Notes: generated by a model not told the origin, from the letters alone. Shown: positions 1 through 9,746, counted from the stretch's first letter. The stretch: DNA of 64,000 bases from Planococcus donghaensis (GCF_001687665.2 NZ_CP016543.2:558001-622000), one strand, 5' to 3'. A program made the numbers and translations.

Positions 1-385
1 TCAGTTTGGCGATAAACTTTGGGGAAGTCAGCCAGACAAATGCTGTGACATCCGTAAGGTCAAGCCACTAGAACAAGCACTTTCTGGTGCAAAAGCATGG
101 ATTTCCGGCTTGCGAAGAGAGCAATCGGCAAGCCGCAGCCAAACCGATTTTATCAACAAAGACAATCGCTTTAAGTCGATTAAGGTTTGTCCACTGATTC
201 ACTGGACATGGGACGATGTCTGGCAGTATATCCATTTGAATAGCTTAGAATACAATGTTTTGCATGATGAGGGGTATCCGAGTATCGGTTGCAAACATTG
301 TTCGTTCGCAGTTACCACTGAAGGAGACAGTCGTGATGGCAGATGGCAAGGTTTCACAAAAACAGAATGTGGTCTACACACATAA
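1..385 (+). CDS. cysH: Phosphoadenylyl/adenylyl-sulfate reductase, 3' part only
   Basis: The frame is open from base 2, so the gene begins before the window and only about the last 127 codons are present. CysH reduces (P)APS to sulfite with thioredoxin in cytoplasmic assimilatory sulfate reduction. Visible support: a Cys-Cys pair in [10 protein letters not shown], a second pair in GCKHCSF, and the terminal ECGLHT motif that carries the catalytic cysteine in this family. The two Cys pairs are the pattern of [4Fe-4S] reductases, which often prefer APS; substrate choice is inferred. The siroheme and sulfite reductase genes follow on the same strand, which fits a sulfate assimilation operon. Confidence 0.93.
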   Translation, partial: QFGDKLWGSQPDKCCDIRKVKPLEQALSGAKAWISGLRREQSASRSQTDFINKDNRFKSIKVCPLIHWTWDDVWQYIHLNSLEYNVLHDEGYPSIGCKHCSFAVTTEGDSRDGRWQGFTKTECGLHT

Positions 386-471
386 TTCTACCGGAAAAAT
401 ATTATAAACTAACGATCAGAAAATGACGCACTCCTCGTTTCTCTGATTAAAAAAAGGAGTCTAGGAAGCTT

Positions 472-1248
472 ATGAAAAAAGTTTATTTAGTTGGTGCGGG
501 TCCAGGCGACCTTGATTTAATCACAGTGAAAGGCTTGAAGGCGATTCAAAAAGCCGATGTCATTTTATACGATCGCTTAATCAACAACGAGTTGCTAGAC
601 GAGGCGAAAGAACAAGCGCAATTGATTTACTGTGGCAAGAAGCCCGATAACCATTCATTAAAACAAGATGAAATCAACGAGCTGCTGTGCCGTTTTGCAC
701 TCCAAGGAAAAACGGTAACCCGTCTTAAAGGGGGCGACCCATTTGTTTTTGGCAGAGGAGGGGAAGAAGCAGAAGCTCTGGTCAATCACAACATTCCATT
801 TGAAATTGTTCCGGGCATTACAGCAGGAATCGCAGCACCCGCCTATGCAGGGATACCAGTAACTCACCGTGATTATAGTTCGTCAGTAGCTTTTATTTCT
901 GGCGTTAGCAAAGTAGGTATAGATCAAGAAGCGTACTGGGAGCATGTGGTCAAAAGTATGGATACACTGTGCATCTATATGGGTGTCAGCAAACTCCCTG
1001 AAATCTGCAGCCGATTGATGCGCCATGGCTTAAAAGCTACAACGCCAATCGCTTTAATTGAATGGGGAACGACAGAACGCCAGCGAACCGTCACCGGTAC
1101 ATTAGCAGACATTGTCCGACTGGCACAAGATTTCGAAAACCCGTCGATGATTGTGGTGGGAGAAGTGGTTCGTCTGAGAAGTAAATTGCAATGGTATGAG
1201 CAGTTAAAAGATGAAAAACAATTTCAGCTTGCCGCCTATGTAGGATAA
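472..1248 (+). CDS. sumT: Uroporphyrinogen-III C-methyltransferase (SUMT)
   Basis: This enzyme methylates uroporphyrinogen III twice with SAM to give precorrin-2, the first committed step to siroheme, the cofactor of the sulfite reductase encoded downstream. The 258-residue protein has the N-terminal VGAGPGD loop (residues 7-13) and the KGGDPFVFGRGGEE motif (86-99) of tetrapyrrole methylases. It is a stand-alone SUMT, without the dehydrogenase/chelatase domain of fused CysG. An AAGGAG ribosome binding site lies about 12 bases upstream of the ATG. The next gene starts 13 bases after the stop, so co-transcription is likely. Confidence 0.95.
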   Translation: MKKVYLVGAGPGDLDLITVKGLKAIQKADVILYDRLINNELLDEAKEQAQLIYCGKKPDNHSLKQDEINELLCRFALQGKTVTRLKGGDPFVFGRGGEEAEALVNHNIPFEIVPGITAGIAAPAYAGIPVTHRDYSSSVAFISGVSKVGIDQEAYWEHVVKSMDTLCIYMGVSKLPEICSRLMRHGLKATTPIALIEWGTTERQRTVTGTLADIVRLAQDFENPSMIVVGEVVRLRSKLQWYEQLKDEKQFQLAAYVG

Positions 1249-1261
1249 AGGAGTTGAAGAT

Positions 1262-2014
1262 ATGCAGGCTGTATTATACGTAAGTCATGGAAGTCGTGTT
1301 AAAGAAACGCGTCAGGAAGCTCTAGCGTTTATGGAGCAAGTATACAAAAATGTGGATGTGGTTCTTCAAGAAACGTGTTTTTTGGAGTTGGCGAGTCCGG
1401 ATATTGCTACAGGAATTGACAGGCTGGTTCAACAAGGTGCAACGAAAATCGCTGTTGTGCCGGTATTGCTGTTAAGTGCGGGACATTATTACAAAGACAT
1501 TCCAGACGAAGTGAAAAAAGCAATTGTGCATTATCCAATGATTTATTTTACTTATGGCAAACCACTCGGTGTTCAAGATCGCTTAGTTAAGATTTTAGTT
1601 GAGCGTTTAGAGGAAACAGGAGTAGCACGTTTGACAGACGCGAGAATTCTACTAGTCGGAAGAGGGGGCAAGAGTTCTGAAATCACTCATTCGATTGAAA
1701 AAATCGCCACGGAATTGGCTATCAAAATCGACGTGGAAAACGTAGATGTCTGCTATTTAGCAGCGAATACACCAACATTTGATGAAGGGCTACAAGTAGC
1801 TATCCGTTCTGGTAGCAAACAGATTTTTGTGCTCCCTTATTTGTGGTTTACAGGAAAGTTAGTGCAATCTATGGATCAGAAAATTAGCGAGTTATCTTCA
1901 GGAAACCCCGACATCCTGCTTTGTGGGTATTTAGGGAATCACCCAGCTATGGTGACTGCCCTCACTGAACGTGTGCATGAAGCTATACAAAATGAACAGC
2001 AATTAGCAGAGTGA
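1262..2014 (+). CDS. sirB: Sirohydrochlorin ferrochelatase (SirB/CbiX type, two-domain)
   Basis: Predicted to insert Fe2+ into sirohydrochlorin to make siroheme. The protein has 250 residues, the length of two CbiX-like half domains. The N-terminal half keeps the catalytic-type SHGSR (residues 8-12, His9) and a second histidine in GHYYKDIP (His75). In the C-terminal half the equivalent places read VGRGG and LWFTGKL, so that half seems to have lost the metal-inserting histidines. AAGGAG precedes the ATG. No precorrin-2 dehydrogenase (SirC) domain is visible in this protein. A CbiX/CbiK-type chelatase for cobalt is the alternative, less likely beside cysJI. Confidence 0.88.
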   Translation: MQAVLYVSHGSRVKETRQEALAFMEQVYKNVDVVLQETCFLELASPDIATGIDRLVQQGATKIAVVPVLLLSAGHYYKDIPDEVKKAIVHYPMIYFTYGKPLGVQDRLVKILVERLEETGVARLTDARILLVGRGGKSSEITHSIEKIATELAIKIDVENVDVCYLAANTPTFDEGLQVAIRSGSKQIFVLPYLWFTGKLVQSMDQKISELSSGNPDILLCGYLGNHPAMVTALTERVHEAIQNEQQLAE

Positions 2015-2036
2015 ATAAAGAAAGGAGCGACTGCGT

Positions 2037-2846
2037 ATGAATGGATTGGCTGGAAAGAAAATAGGAGTGGCAGCAGTTCGTGCAGCTAAAGAAATCAGCG
2101 TGTTGATTGAAAAACAAGCTGGTACGCCAGTCATTTTCCCAATTCAAGGACGTCAGCGGCTAAACGAAGCCATTAGCGCACAGAATATTACGGATTTTTT
2201 AGGTGAATCTTTTGACTGGGCCATCTTTACGACAGGGATCGGTGCAAGAACATTAACGGATTGCGCAACCACTATGGGCCTTCACTCTCTTTATGTAGAC
2301 AAGCTGAACAACACTAAGCTAGCAGTTCGTGGCAGTAAAACGATGAAGTGGGTCAAAGAAAAGAAGTTAGCCCCAATTTATGTTTCAGAAGATGGCACCA
2401 TGAGTAACTTACTTGCAACTTTAGCACAAGATTTTAAAGATAAAAGCCCGCAACGAATTTTTTTACAAGCCTATAACTTAGATGATCACAAGTTAAAAAA
2501 GATTTTGGAAGAAGAGGGTCACTCTGTTTACTTGTCTCGACCTTATGCTTACGAAAAACCAGATCCCTTGGTCGTGAACGGCTTAAAGCAATCGATTGTT
2601 GAACAGTCTTTAGACGCTATTGTTTTTACGAGTAAAACGCAGGTCAATAACATTTTTGGTGACCAACAACAGCCAAACTTGATCAATGCTTTTAATGACC
2701 GTGTGTTGGCAGTTGCTGTCGGAAAAGTAACTGCCAGTGCACTAGAAAGTCAGGGTATCAAGCAAGTGCTGCAACCAAATCATCAAAAGATGGGCGCCAT
2801 GATCGTAGCGATTGAGCATCATTACAGGCGACTGGCAGAGAATTAA
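2037..2846 (+). CDS. hemD: Uroporphyrinogen-III synthase family protein (HemD-like)
   Basis: The 269-residue protein has the HemD-family two-lobe pattern: an N-terminal AGKKIGVAAVRAAKE segment, a TTGIGARTL loop, a central linker and a second lobe with DAIVFTSKTQVNNIF and VLAVAVGKVTASAL. HemD closes hydroxymethylbilane to uroporphyrinogen III, the substrate of SUMT. Here it occupies the operon position where precorrin-2 dehydrogenase (SirC) stands in B. subtilis. It could be a second copy that boosts flux into siroheme; I cannot see whether a hem-operon copy exists. AAGGAG lies before the ATG, 22 bases after the previous stop. Confidence 0.82.
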   Translation: MNGLAGKKIGVAAVRAAKEISVLIEKQAGTPVIFPIQGRQRLNEAISAQNITDFLGESFDWAIFTTGIGARTLTDCATTMGLHSLYVDKLNNTKLAVRGSKTMKWVKEKKLAPIYVSEDGTMSNLLATLAQDFKDKSPQRIFLQAYNLDDHKLKKILEEEGHSVYLSRPYAYEKPDPLVVNGLKQSIVEQSLDAIVFTSKTQVNNIFGDQQQPNLINAFNDRVLAVAVGKVTASALESQGIKQVLQPNHQKMGAMIVAIEHHYRRLAEN

Positions 2847-2914
2847 CTAAGAGCGCTTTGCAAAAAATCTATTCACAAATTATAGAAAAATAAAACGATT
2901 TCGAGGTGAAGAAT

Positions 2915-4750
2915 GTGCAATTACAAACAATGAACAGTCCGTTTGACCAAGAACAAATAGAGCTTATCAATCGCTTGTTGCCTATGTTAACAAACAACCA
3001 AAAAATTTGGTTGAACGGCTATTTAGCTGGCACCCAGTCAGCTGCTTCAGTAGCTGTGGAAGAACAACCCGGCTTGGAATGGTATGCCGAGCAAGCCGAA
3101 GTTATAGCTACCCGCGAAGTCACTATTTTGGTTGGCTCTCACACGGGCAACTGCCACACCGTTGCCAACGGCATTTCAAAAAAACTGCAAGAAAATGATT
3201 ACCAAGTCACGCTTACGCCAATGGATGAGTTTAAACCAAAAGACTTGAAAAAAGTTGAAGATTTGCTGGTCATTACGAGCACGCATGGCGATGGTCATCC
3301 GCCAGATAATGCGTTAAGTTTCTATGACTTCTTACACAGTAAGCGGGCACCAAAACTTGAGCATGTTCGTTTTTCAGTACTTTCTCTTGGAGACAGCTCC
3401 TATGAATTTTTCTGTCAGACTGGAAAAGATTTTGATCAACGTCTCGAAGAGTTAGGCGCAAACCGCTTCCATTCACGTATCGATGCAGATTTGGATTTTG
3501 AAGAAACAGCAGCAGAGTGGTTTGCAGGTGTATTCAGTATTTTAAACAAAGCAAAAGAAACCGATCGGCCAAGTGCTTTAGCAGATGTTGCTGCACAAAA
3601 TACAGCCTCCATCAGCCAACCAATTTACTCGCGCAACAATCCGTTCCATGCCGAAGTTTTGGAAAACATAAATTTAAATGGTCGTGGCTCGAACAAAGAA
3701 ACCCGTCATTTAGAGCTCAATCTCGAAGGCTCTAGTCTTCAGTATGAACCAGGGGATAGCTTAGGAGTGATTCCAAAAAATGAAGAACAGCTGGTGGATC
3801 AGTTACTTTTGGTAACAGATTGGAATCCGGATGAAGAACTTGTTATTAACACACAAGGCGATACGGCTTCATTGCGCGATGCATTGATTACGACCTTTGA
3901 TATCACGAGTTTGTCGAAACCCTTGCTTAAAAAAGCAGCAGCTTTTGCAAACGGGAATGCGTTAGCAAATTTATTGGCTCCTGAAAACAACGAACAGTTA
4001 CGGACTTATATACATGGCAGAGATTTGATTGATTTGACTCAAGATTTTGGTCCATGGCAAGTGCCGGCTGCTGAATTTATAACCATACTGCGTAAAATAC
4101 CTGTTCGATTGTATTCGATTGCCAGCAGTTTAAAAGCAAATCCAGAGGAAGTTCACCTGACTGTGGGTGCTTTGCGTTATGAAGCAAATGGACGCCAGAG
4201 ATCGGGGGTTTGCTCGATACAATGCGCAGAACGTGCCGACGTTGGAGAAACTTTGCCGGTATTTATCCAAAGTAACAACAGTTTCCGGTTACCTCAAAAT
4301 CCAGATACACCTATTCTCATGATTGGTGCCGGTACCGGTATCGCTCCTTACCGTGCATTTATGGAAGAGCGGGAAGAACTCGATATTCCAGGAGAGGCGT
4401 GGTTGTTTTTTGGAGAACAGCATTTTGTTTCTGATTTTCTTTACCAGACGGAATGGCAGCGGTGGTTAAAAGATGGGGTTCTGACGAAAATGGATGTTGC
4501 TTTTTCTCGTGACACAGCCGAGAAAATTTATGTTCAGCACCGTCTGTTAGAAAAAAGCAAAGAAGTATATCAATGGCTAGAAGCGGGTGCCAATGTTTAT
4601 GTTTGCGGTGATGAAAAATACATGGCGAAAGATGTTCATGCGACGCTTGTAACGATTCTTGAACAACAAGGCAATATGAACGCAGAACAAGCAGAAGCTT
4701 ACTTAACTTCTATGCGTAGCAATAAGCGTTATTTGCGTGATGTTTACTAA
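2915..4750 (+). CDS. cysJ: Sulfite reductase [NADPH] flavoprotein alpha subunit
   Basis: CysJ passes electrons from NADPH through FAD and FMN to the siroheme subunit CysI. An upstream in-frame GTG exists at 2906, but the GAGGTG ribosome binding site at 2903-2908 fits the GTG at 2915 (611 residues). Domain order: flavodoxin-like FMN domain with ILVGSHTGNCHTVA and STHGDGHPPDNA (about 70-210), FAD-binding reductase core with YEPGDSLGV and RLYSIASS (about 240-440), and an NADPH domain with MIGAGTGIAPYRAF and the terminal KRYLRDVY. Length matches the family. A 70-base gap separates it from cysI. Confidence 0.95.
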   Translation: MQLQTMNSPFDQEQIELINRLLPMLTNNQKIWLNGYLAGTQSAASVAVEEQPGLEWYAEQAEVIATREVTILVGSHTGNCHTVANGISKKLQENDYQVTLTPMDEFKPKDLKKVEDLLVITSTHGDGHPPDNALSFYDFLHSKRAPKLEHVRFSVLSLGDSSYEFFCQTGKDFDQRLEELGANRFHSRIDADLDFEETAAEWFAGVFSILNKAKETDRPSALADVAAQNTASISQPIYSRNNPFHAEVLENINLNGRGSNKETRHLELNLEGSSLQYEPGDSLGVIPKNEEQLVDQLLLVTDWNPDEELVINTQGDTASLRDALITTFDITSLSKPLLKKAAAFANGNALANLLAPENNEQLRTYIHGRDLIDLTQDFGPWQVPAAEFITILRKIPVRLYSIASSLKANPEEVHLTVGALRYEANGRQRSGVCSIQCAERADVGETLPVFIQSNNSFRLPQNPDTPILMIGAGTGIAPYRAFMEEREELDIPGEAWLFFGEQHFVSDFLYQTEWQRWLKDGVLTKMDVAFSRDTAEKIYVQHRLLEKSKEVYQWLEAGANVYVCGDEKYMAKDVHATLVTILEQQGNMNAEQAEAYLTSMRSNKRYLRDVY

Positions 4751-4819
4751 GTACATCAGCTATTAACTTCGAATTTGTCTTTATGTGCATGAATTTTTCA
4801 ATAACGAAAGGAGCTTCTT

Positions 4820-6535
4820 ATGAAAATAAAAAAATTGACCGACATTAAAGGCACACCAAGCGAAATGGAAGTCATTAAAAATCAAACCAATTATTTACGG
4901 GGCAACCTAGTAGAGAGTTTTGCAGAACGTTTGACGGCTTCCATCCCGGATGATGATGGCAAGTTGCTGAAGTTTCATGGCAGCTATATGCAAGATGACC
5001 GAGATATTCGCAATGAACGCAATCAGCAAAAATTAGAACCCGCTTATCAATTCATGATTCGAGTTCGCTTGCCATCAGGCATTGCAACGTCCCACCAATG
5101 GCTGACAATGGACAAGCTAGCCAATACTTATGGCAATGGAACGTTAAAATTGACGACACGCCAAACTTTTCAAATGCATGGCATTTTAAAATGGAATATG
5201 AAAAGCACCATTCAAGAAATGAACCATGCGTTGATGGACACTATTGCCGCTTGTGGGGACGTCAATCGAAATGTCATGTCAACATCCAATCCGTATCAAT
5301 CGGATGTTCACAGCGAAGTATACGAAATTTCGCGCCGATTAAGCGAACATCTATTGCCTAAAACAAGAGCCTATCATGAGATTTGGCTAGATGAAGAAAA
5401 AGTGATCGACAGTAATGAAGCTGAAGTGGTTGAGCCAATATACGGTCATTTATATTTGCCGCGAAAATTTAAAATCGGTTTTGCAATTCCGCCTGCTAAT
5501 GATGTGGACATCTATTCTCAAGATCTAGGGTTTATTGCCATTTTAGAAAACGGCAACCTACAAGGCTTTAACGTTACAGTGGGCGGAGGTATGGGCATGA
5601 CGCATGGTGATCCCACGACGTATCCACAATTAGCATGCGTTATTGGATTTTGTCCACCAGAGAAAGTTAACGCAGTTGGAGAGAAAATCCTCACCATTCA
5701 ACGAGATTACGGCAACCGCTCCGAGCGAAAAAATGCACGCTTTAAATATACCGTTGATAGATTAGGGCTAGACTGGATTAAAGAAGAGCTCAATACACGT
5801 CTTGGCTGGGAGTTGGAAGCTGAGCGTCCATTCCACTTTGAACGCAATGGCGATCGTTATGGGTGGATCGAAAGTGATGGCAAGTGGCATTTGACGTTAT
5901 TTATAGAAAACGGCCGCGTTAAAGATTTTGACGGTTATCCATTAATGACAGGACTTCGCGAAATTGCCCATATCCATACGGGTGAATTCCGTTTAACCGC
6001 CAACCAAAACTTAATCATCAGCAATGTTTTGGAAAAGAACAAAAAAAACATTGATGCACTGGTTGAGCAATATGGACTGACCGATGGTAAAGAAAATTCT
6101 GCATTGCGGAGAAATTCAATGGCTTGTGTAGCCCTACCAACTTGTGGACTGGCGATGGCTGAAGCAGAACGGTACTTGCCAGTATTGGTTGATAAAATCG
6201 AAGAAATACTGGAGCAAGCGGGTCTTCGGGATGAGGAAATCATCATTCGCATGTCTGGGTGTCCAAACAGCTGTTCACGTCCAGCTTTAGGTGAAATCGG
6301 TTTTATCGGCAAAGCACCGGGCAAATACAATATGTATTTGGGAGCTGGTTTTGCAGGCGACCGGCTAAATAAACTATACCGTGAGAATATTGGCGAAGAA
6401 GAAATTTTAGCGACATTAAAGCCTATTTTCTTCCGGTATGGGAAAGAGCGATATGACAATGAGCATTTTGGCGATTTCGTCGTTCGCGCGGGTTATGTAG
6501 CACCGGTCACATCGGGACTTCACTTTCACAGCTAG
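4820..6535 (+). CDS. cysI: Sulfite reductase [NADPH] hemoprotein beta subunit
   Basis: CysI reduces sulfite to sulfide on a coupled siroheme-[4Fe-4S] centre. The 571-residue length is normal. The cluster ligands are visible as a C-x5-C pair (Cys436, Cys442 in CVALPTC) and a C-x3-C pair (Cys481, Cys485 in CPNSC). Substrate and siroheme contacts typical of the family include [12 protein letters not shown] near residue 110. AAGGAG precedes the ATG. The gene ends the operon, since a strong terminator follows 35 bases later. Confidence 0.96.
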   Translation: MKIKKLTDIKGTPSEMEVIKNQTNYLRGNLVESFAERLTASIPDDDGKLLKFHGSYMQDDRDIRNERNQQKLEPAYQFMIRVRLPSGIATSHQWLTMDKLANTYGNGTLKLTTRQTFQMHGILKWNMKSTIQEMNHALMDTIAACGDVNRNVMSTSNPYQSDVHSEVYEISRRLSEHLLPKTRAYHEIWLDEEKVIDSNEAEVVEPIYGHLYLPRKFKIGFAIPPANDVDIYSQDLGFIAILENGNLQGFNVTVGGGMGMTHGDPTTYPQLACVIGFCPPEKVNAVGEKILTIQRDYGNRSERKNARFKYTVDRLGLDWIKEELNTRLGWELEAERPFHFERNGDRYGWIESDGKWHLTLFIENGRVKDFDGYPLMTGLREIAHIHTGEFRLTANQNLIISNVLEKNKKNIDALVEQYGLTDGKENSALRRNSMACVALPTCGLAMAEAERYLPVLVDKIEEILEQAGLRDEEIIIRMSGCPNSCSRPALGEIGFIGKAPGKYNMYLGAGFAGDRLNKLYRENIGEEEILATLKPIFFRYGKERYDNEHFGDFVVRAGYVAPVTSGLHFHS

Positions 6536-6570
6536 TCAATCGGATCAAGTAATTGGCTAAAACTCATCGC

Positions 6571-6611
6571 AAAAAAAGACGGAGAAATGAACTTTTTCTT
6601 CGTCTTTTTTG
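6571..6611 (+). terminator. Rho-independent terminator after cysI
   Basis: The stem AAAAAAGACG pairs with CGTCTTTTTT around a partly paired AT-rich loop, and the right arm ends in a T-run. It closes the cys/siroheme operon. Confidence 0.75.
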
Positions 6612-6905
6612 TTGTCTTCAGAAATTAGAAAGCGTTAGTGTGGATTGATAGCAGAGTTTTTTGTGTAGAGCTATTGGTTTAGTGCGAGCTTTACAGGCTC
6701 CGAGTTGAGAGAAATTTGAAACGGCATTGATTTTTCGAATGTTACACGGATTATCAGTGTCTTGTGAATGTAGAAATTTCATACTTATGAAAAAAGTGAC
6801 TTCTAAATAGTCTTTTTTTCACGGATAAAAAGAACTATCTCTTTTGCGTAAATATGATTATGATAGAAATAAGTAATCACAGATGGATGCAAAGGGGATA
6901 GCGAG
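6612..6905. other. Intergenic region between cysI terminator and the 6906 gene
   Basis: About 290 bases of AT-rich sequence. I see no open frame with a ribosome binding site, no repeat array and no strong hairpin. It presumably holds the promoter of the next gene, but no convincing -35/-10 pair stands out. Confidence 0.4.
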
Positions 6906-7523
6906 ATGAATTGGTTGCCGAGAAGAAAAAATAAGGTGACAACTTTTTGGGAATGGTTTGTTGTAAACGAGCATGCATACCTTGAACTAGAAGGTACTGG
7001 CAGGATTAAACTATTGAACCAATTGGAAAAGAAGTTGCAAAAAGTAAACAAACATTTGGCTTTTGAAATGGGCGAAATTCGAGAGGATGGCAAGCGAGAG
7101 TTTGTTATTAGTGCGGATGGCATGGTTGAAGCTTTTGACGATGTTATCGAATTAGTAAAGCAAGCTCCTAAACTTAGTGCTTTTGACATTATTGCCTTTC
7201 GCCAGAAACAAATGGAAGAAGTATCGATTGCATATGGTGATATCGAATTGGGGTGGGACGATCTTTTTTGTACATATGAAAAAGAAGACAACAATGGCGA
7301 ACTCAATTTAATCCTTTATGTTAAAGGCTTTAACGAAGAAAATGAAGACGAATTTGTTTCAGCTTCTTTTATTCTACTAGATACGATTATTGGAGAATAC
7401 AATGTAGGAATGCACATTGGAGAAATCGAATTTACCAATTACATGGGTCAACCCAATGCACGACCGGTAAAAGAATTGCAAAATTTGTTTTTAACAAATC
7501 AATTAACACAATGTGGATCATAA
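6906..7523 (+). CDS. Uncharacterised acidic cytoplasmic protein, 205 residues
   Basis: I do not recognise the family. The protein starts with MNWLPRRKNK, then an EFW/WF-rich segment (TTFWEWFVVNEHAYLE), and is acidic with no signal peptide or membrane segment. The central and C-terminal parts look like a mixed alpha/beta domain (FVISADGMVEAFDDVIELV, then GELNLILYVKGFNEENEDEF). A GGGGATAGCGAG ribosome binding site precedes the ATG. It is a single-gene unit with its own terminator, between the cysteine and methionine loci. Coding character looks normal and no frameshift is evident. Confidence 0.8.
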   Translation: MNWLPRRKNKVTTFWEWFVVNEHAYLELEGTGRIKLLNQLEKKLQKVNKHLAFEMGEIREDGKREFVISADGMVEAFDDVIELVKQAPKLSAFDIIAFRQKQMEEVSIAYGDIELGWDDLFCTYEKEDNNGELNLILYVKGFNEENEDEFVSASFILLDTIIGEYNVGMHIGEIEFTNYMGQPNARPVKELQNLFLTNQLTQCGS

Positions 7524-7530
7524 AAAACGA

Positions 7531-7568
7531 AAAGCCCTGTCCAGAACTTTTATTCTAGATGGGGCTTT
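7531..7568 (+). terminator. Rho-independent terminator after the 6906 gene
   Basis: The arms AAAGCCCTGTCCAGAA and TTCTAGATGGGGCTTT pair with a few mismatches, starting a few bases after the TAA. The U-run is short. Confidence 0.6.
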
Positions 7569-7653
7569 ATCTATTGATTAGATCCTGTATGGTTTTGATG
7601 AAATGTATTTTAAGTGATTTCACAGAAAGTTCATTGTTTTTCGATAGATTATC

Positions 7654-7682
7654 TTGACCTGATTGCTATATCCATGTACTAT
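7654..7682 (+). promoter_or_regulatory. Sigma-A type promoter of the S-box methionine operon
   Basis: TTGACC at 7654-7659 and TACTAT at 7677-7682 are separated by 17 bases. They lie about 35 bases upstream of the riboswitch aptamer, the expected distance for a leader transcript. Confidence 0.6.
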
Positions 7683-7712
7683 ACTAAGAATACTTATAAC
7701 TAAATAGTGAAT

Positions 7713-7825
7713 TCTTATCAAGAGAAGTTGAGGGACTGGCCCTACGACACTTCAGCAACCAGCCGCAAGGTAAGGTGCTAAATCCAGCAGGCAAAAGACG
7801 GCCTGACAGATGAAAAGGAACGAGT
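7713..7825 (+). ncRNA. SAM-I (S-box) riboswitch aptamer
   Basis: The leader contains the S-box signature: CTTATCAAGAGAAGTTGAGGGACTGGCCC, then CTTCAGCAACC, then AAGGTGCTAAATCCAGCA, then a closing segment GACAGATGAAAAGGAACGAG. These are the conserved blocks of SAM-I riboswitches, which bind S-adenosylmethionine. A terminator follows directly and the genes after it make methionine, so high SAM should stop transcription. Confidence 0.95.
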
Positions 7826-7835
7826 TTGATATCGT

Positions 7836-7864
7836 AAAGCCTTCTTTTCATGAAGGCTTTTTTT
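7836..7864 (+). terminator. Riboswitch-controlled terminator
   Basis: AAAGCCTTC and GAAGGCTTT form a stem around TTTTCAT and run into a T-tract, 22 bases before the first gene. This is the expression platform of the S-box leader: formed when SAM is bound, disrupted by an anti-terminator otherwise. Confidence 0.85.
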
Positions 7865-7886
7865 GTTTATAAAAGGGGGTTAATAG

Positions 7887-9746
7887 ATGGGGTTAATAGA
7901 TGAGTTAAAGACAAGAATTTTAACAGCAGATGGCGCCATGGGGACCTTGTTGTATTCATATGGCATTGAGTATTGCAATGAAGAGTTGAATTTGCAACGC
8001 CCCGAAATTGTTGAGAAAATCCATCTCGATTATATTAAAGCAGGGGCCGATATTATCCAAACCAATACGTATGGGGCGAACGCACTGAAACTAGCTCGAT
8101 ACGGATTGGAGTCTCAAGTTGCAGAGATCAATAAAGCTGCCATTGAGATTGCCAACCGAGCAGCAGCACCAGGGGGACAATTTGTCTTTGGCACGATTGG
8201 TGGCATTCGTGGTATCCGCAAAAGTGATGCCAGTTTGCAAGAAATTATTGCGATGGTTGATCAGCAAGCCACTCATTTACTCGAAGGAAATCCAGACGGG
8301 TTATTGTTAGAAACTTATTACGATTTTGAAGAACTCGCAGCGACCGTGAAACATTTAAAGAGCATTACCAATACACCGTTAATCGCCCAAGTGTCGATGC
8401 ATGACCCAGGGATTTTGCAAAATGGCATGTCATTAAACGATGCGTTGCATCAATTAGAATCACTCGGGGCCGATGTTGTTGGAGTCAACTGTCGTTTGGG
8501 GCCTCACCATACGATTCAAGCTTTTGAAGAAGTGACATTGCCTGAAAAAGCTTTTCTGTCAGCTTACCCAAATGCCAGCTTGCTGGATGTGGAAGATGGA
8601 CGAATTGTTTATGAATCAGAGGCCGATTATTTTGGACGTGCAGCTTTATTGTTAAGAGAAGAAGGCGTTCGCTTGATTGGTGGCTGTTGTGGGACGACGC
8701 CAAAACATATTGAAGCCGTGAAAAAGCATCTAGGTCAACTAGCGCCGATTGTTCATAAAAAAGTAACCGAAAGAAAACCAATTGTTATTCGTGAAGCAGA
8801 AGCATTAGAAGTAAAGCCGCTTCACGAAAAAGCAAAAACGGAACGAACCATTATTGTGGAACTTGATACACCGCGTCATTTAGACGTTACGAAATTTTTA
8901 GAAGGCTCGGTTGCGTTAAAAGCAGCGGGAGTAGATGCTGTGACGATGGCCGACAATTCACTCGCTTCACCACGCATTAGCAATATGGCGATGGGGTCGA
9001 TTTTAAAACATACAGAAGACATTCGTGCACTTGCTCACATTACATGCCGCGACCGCAATTTGATTGGTTTGCAATCGCATTTGATGGGCCTTGATGCACT
9101 TGGCATACACGATATACTCGCAGTCACAGGTGATCCGACTAAAGTAGGTGATTTCCCAGGAGCGACAAGCGTTTATGATGTGTCGAGTATGGAATTGATT
9201 CAATTAATCAAGAAGTTGAACGAAGGCATTTCATTTTCCGGAAAATCGTTACGGAAAAAAGCCAATTTCTCTGTTGCCGCCGCATTCAATCCGAATGTCC
9301 GCGTGCTTGACCGAGCAGTAGCAAGACTCGAAAAGAAAATTGAAAGTGGCGCGGATTATTTTATTTCGCAACCTGTTTATACGAAAGAAAAAATTACAGA
9401 AATTTACGAAGCGACCAAACATTTAGAAGCGCCAATTTTCATTGGGGTTATGCCGTTGACCAGTATTCGCAGCGCAGAATTCCTGCACAATGAAGTACCG
9501 GGCATAAAGCTGTCAGATGATGCGTTAGCACGCATGCGGGCGTGTGGCGATGACAAAGACCGAGCAACTGAAGAAGGCATTCAAATTGCAAAAGAATTAA
9601 TCGATACCGCAGCCGAATTATTCCATGGAATTTACTTGATCACGCCATTTGTGCGTTACGATATGACCGTAGAACTGATTCACTATATTCGTCAACTAGA
9701 TCAACAGAAAGAGAGCGATCGCAACCATGTCCAAGCATCTTATTGA
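7887..9746 (+). CDS. Bifunctional homocysteine S-methyltransferase / methylenetetrahydrofolate reductase (YitJ-like)
   Basis: The 619-residue protein has two domains. The N-terminal homocysteine methyltransferase domain (about 1-300) starts with ILTADGAMGTLLYSYG and has the zinc-binding cysteines Cys202 (VNCRLG) and Cys267-Cys268 (GGCCGTTPKHI). The C-terminal domain (about 325-605) is a MetF-like reductase, with LDTPRHLDVTKF, AHITCRDRN and ISQPVYTKEKI. It should make 5-methyl-THF, the methyl donor for MetH, and may also methylate homocysteine. GGGGG precedes the ATG. It overlaps metH by 20 bases, so translation is probably coupled. Controlled by the S-box upstream. Confidence 0.93.
   Translation: MGLIDELKTRILTADGAMGTLLYSYGIEYCNEELNLQRPEIVEKIHLDYIKAGADIIQTNTYGANALKLARYGLESQVAEINKAAIEIANRAAAPGGQFVFGTIGGIRGIRKSDASLQEIIAMVDQQATHLLEGNPDGLLLETYYDFEELAATVKHLKSITNTPLIAQVSMHDPGILQNGMSLNDALHQLESLGADVVGVNCRLGPHHTIQAFEEVTLPEKAFLSAYPNASLLDVEDGRIVYESEADYFGRAALLLREEGVRLIGGCCGTTPKHIEAVKKHLGQLAPIVHKKVTERKPIVIREAEALEVKPLHEKAKTERTIIVELDTPRHLDVTKFLEGSVALKAAGVDAVTMADNSLASPRISNMAMGSILKHTEDIRALAHITCRDRNLIGLQSHLMGLDALGIHDILAVTGDPTKVGDFPGATSVYDVSSMELIQLIKKLNEGISFSGKSLRKKANFSVAAAFNPNVRVLDRAVARLEKKIESGADYFISQPVYTKEKITEIYEATKHLEAPIFIGVMPLTSIRSAEFLHNEVPGIKLSDDALARMRACGDDKDRATEEGIQIAKELIDTAAELFHGIYLITPFVRYDMTVELIHYIRQLDQQKESDRNHVQASY

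Noticed and set aside
5935..6459. 174-codon minus-strand frame
   Set aside because: It lies fully inside cysI, which has strong family evidence.
6803..7306. 167-codon minus-strand frame
   Set aside because: Mostly antisense to the 6906 gene, Ser/Phe-rich composition typical of a shadow frame, no ribosome binding site or terminator. The plus-strand gene has both.
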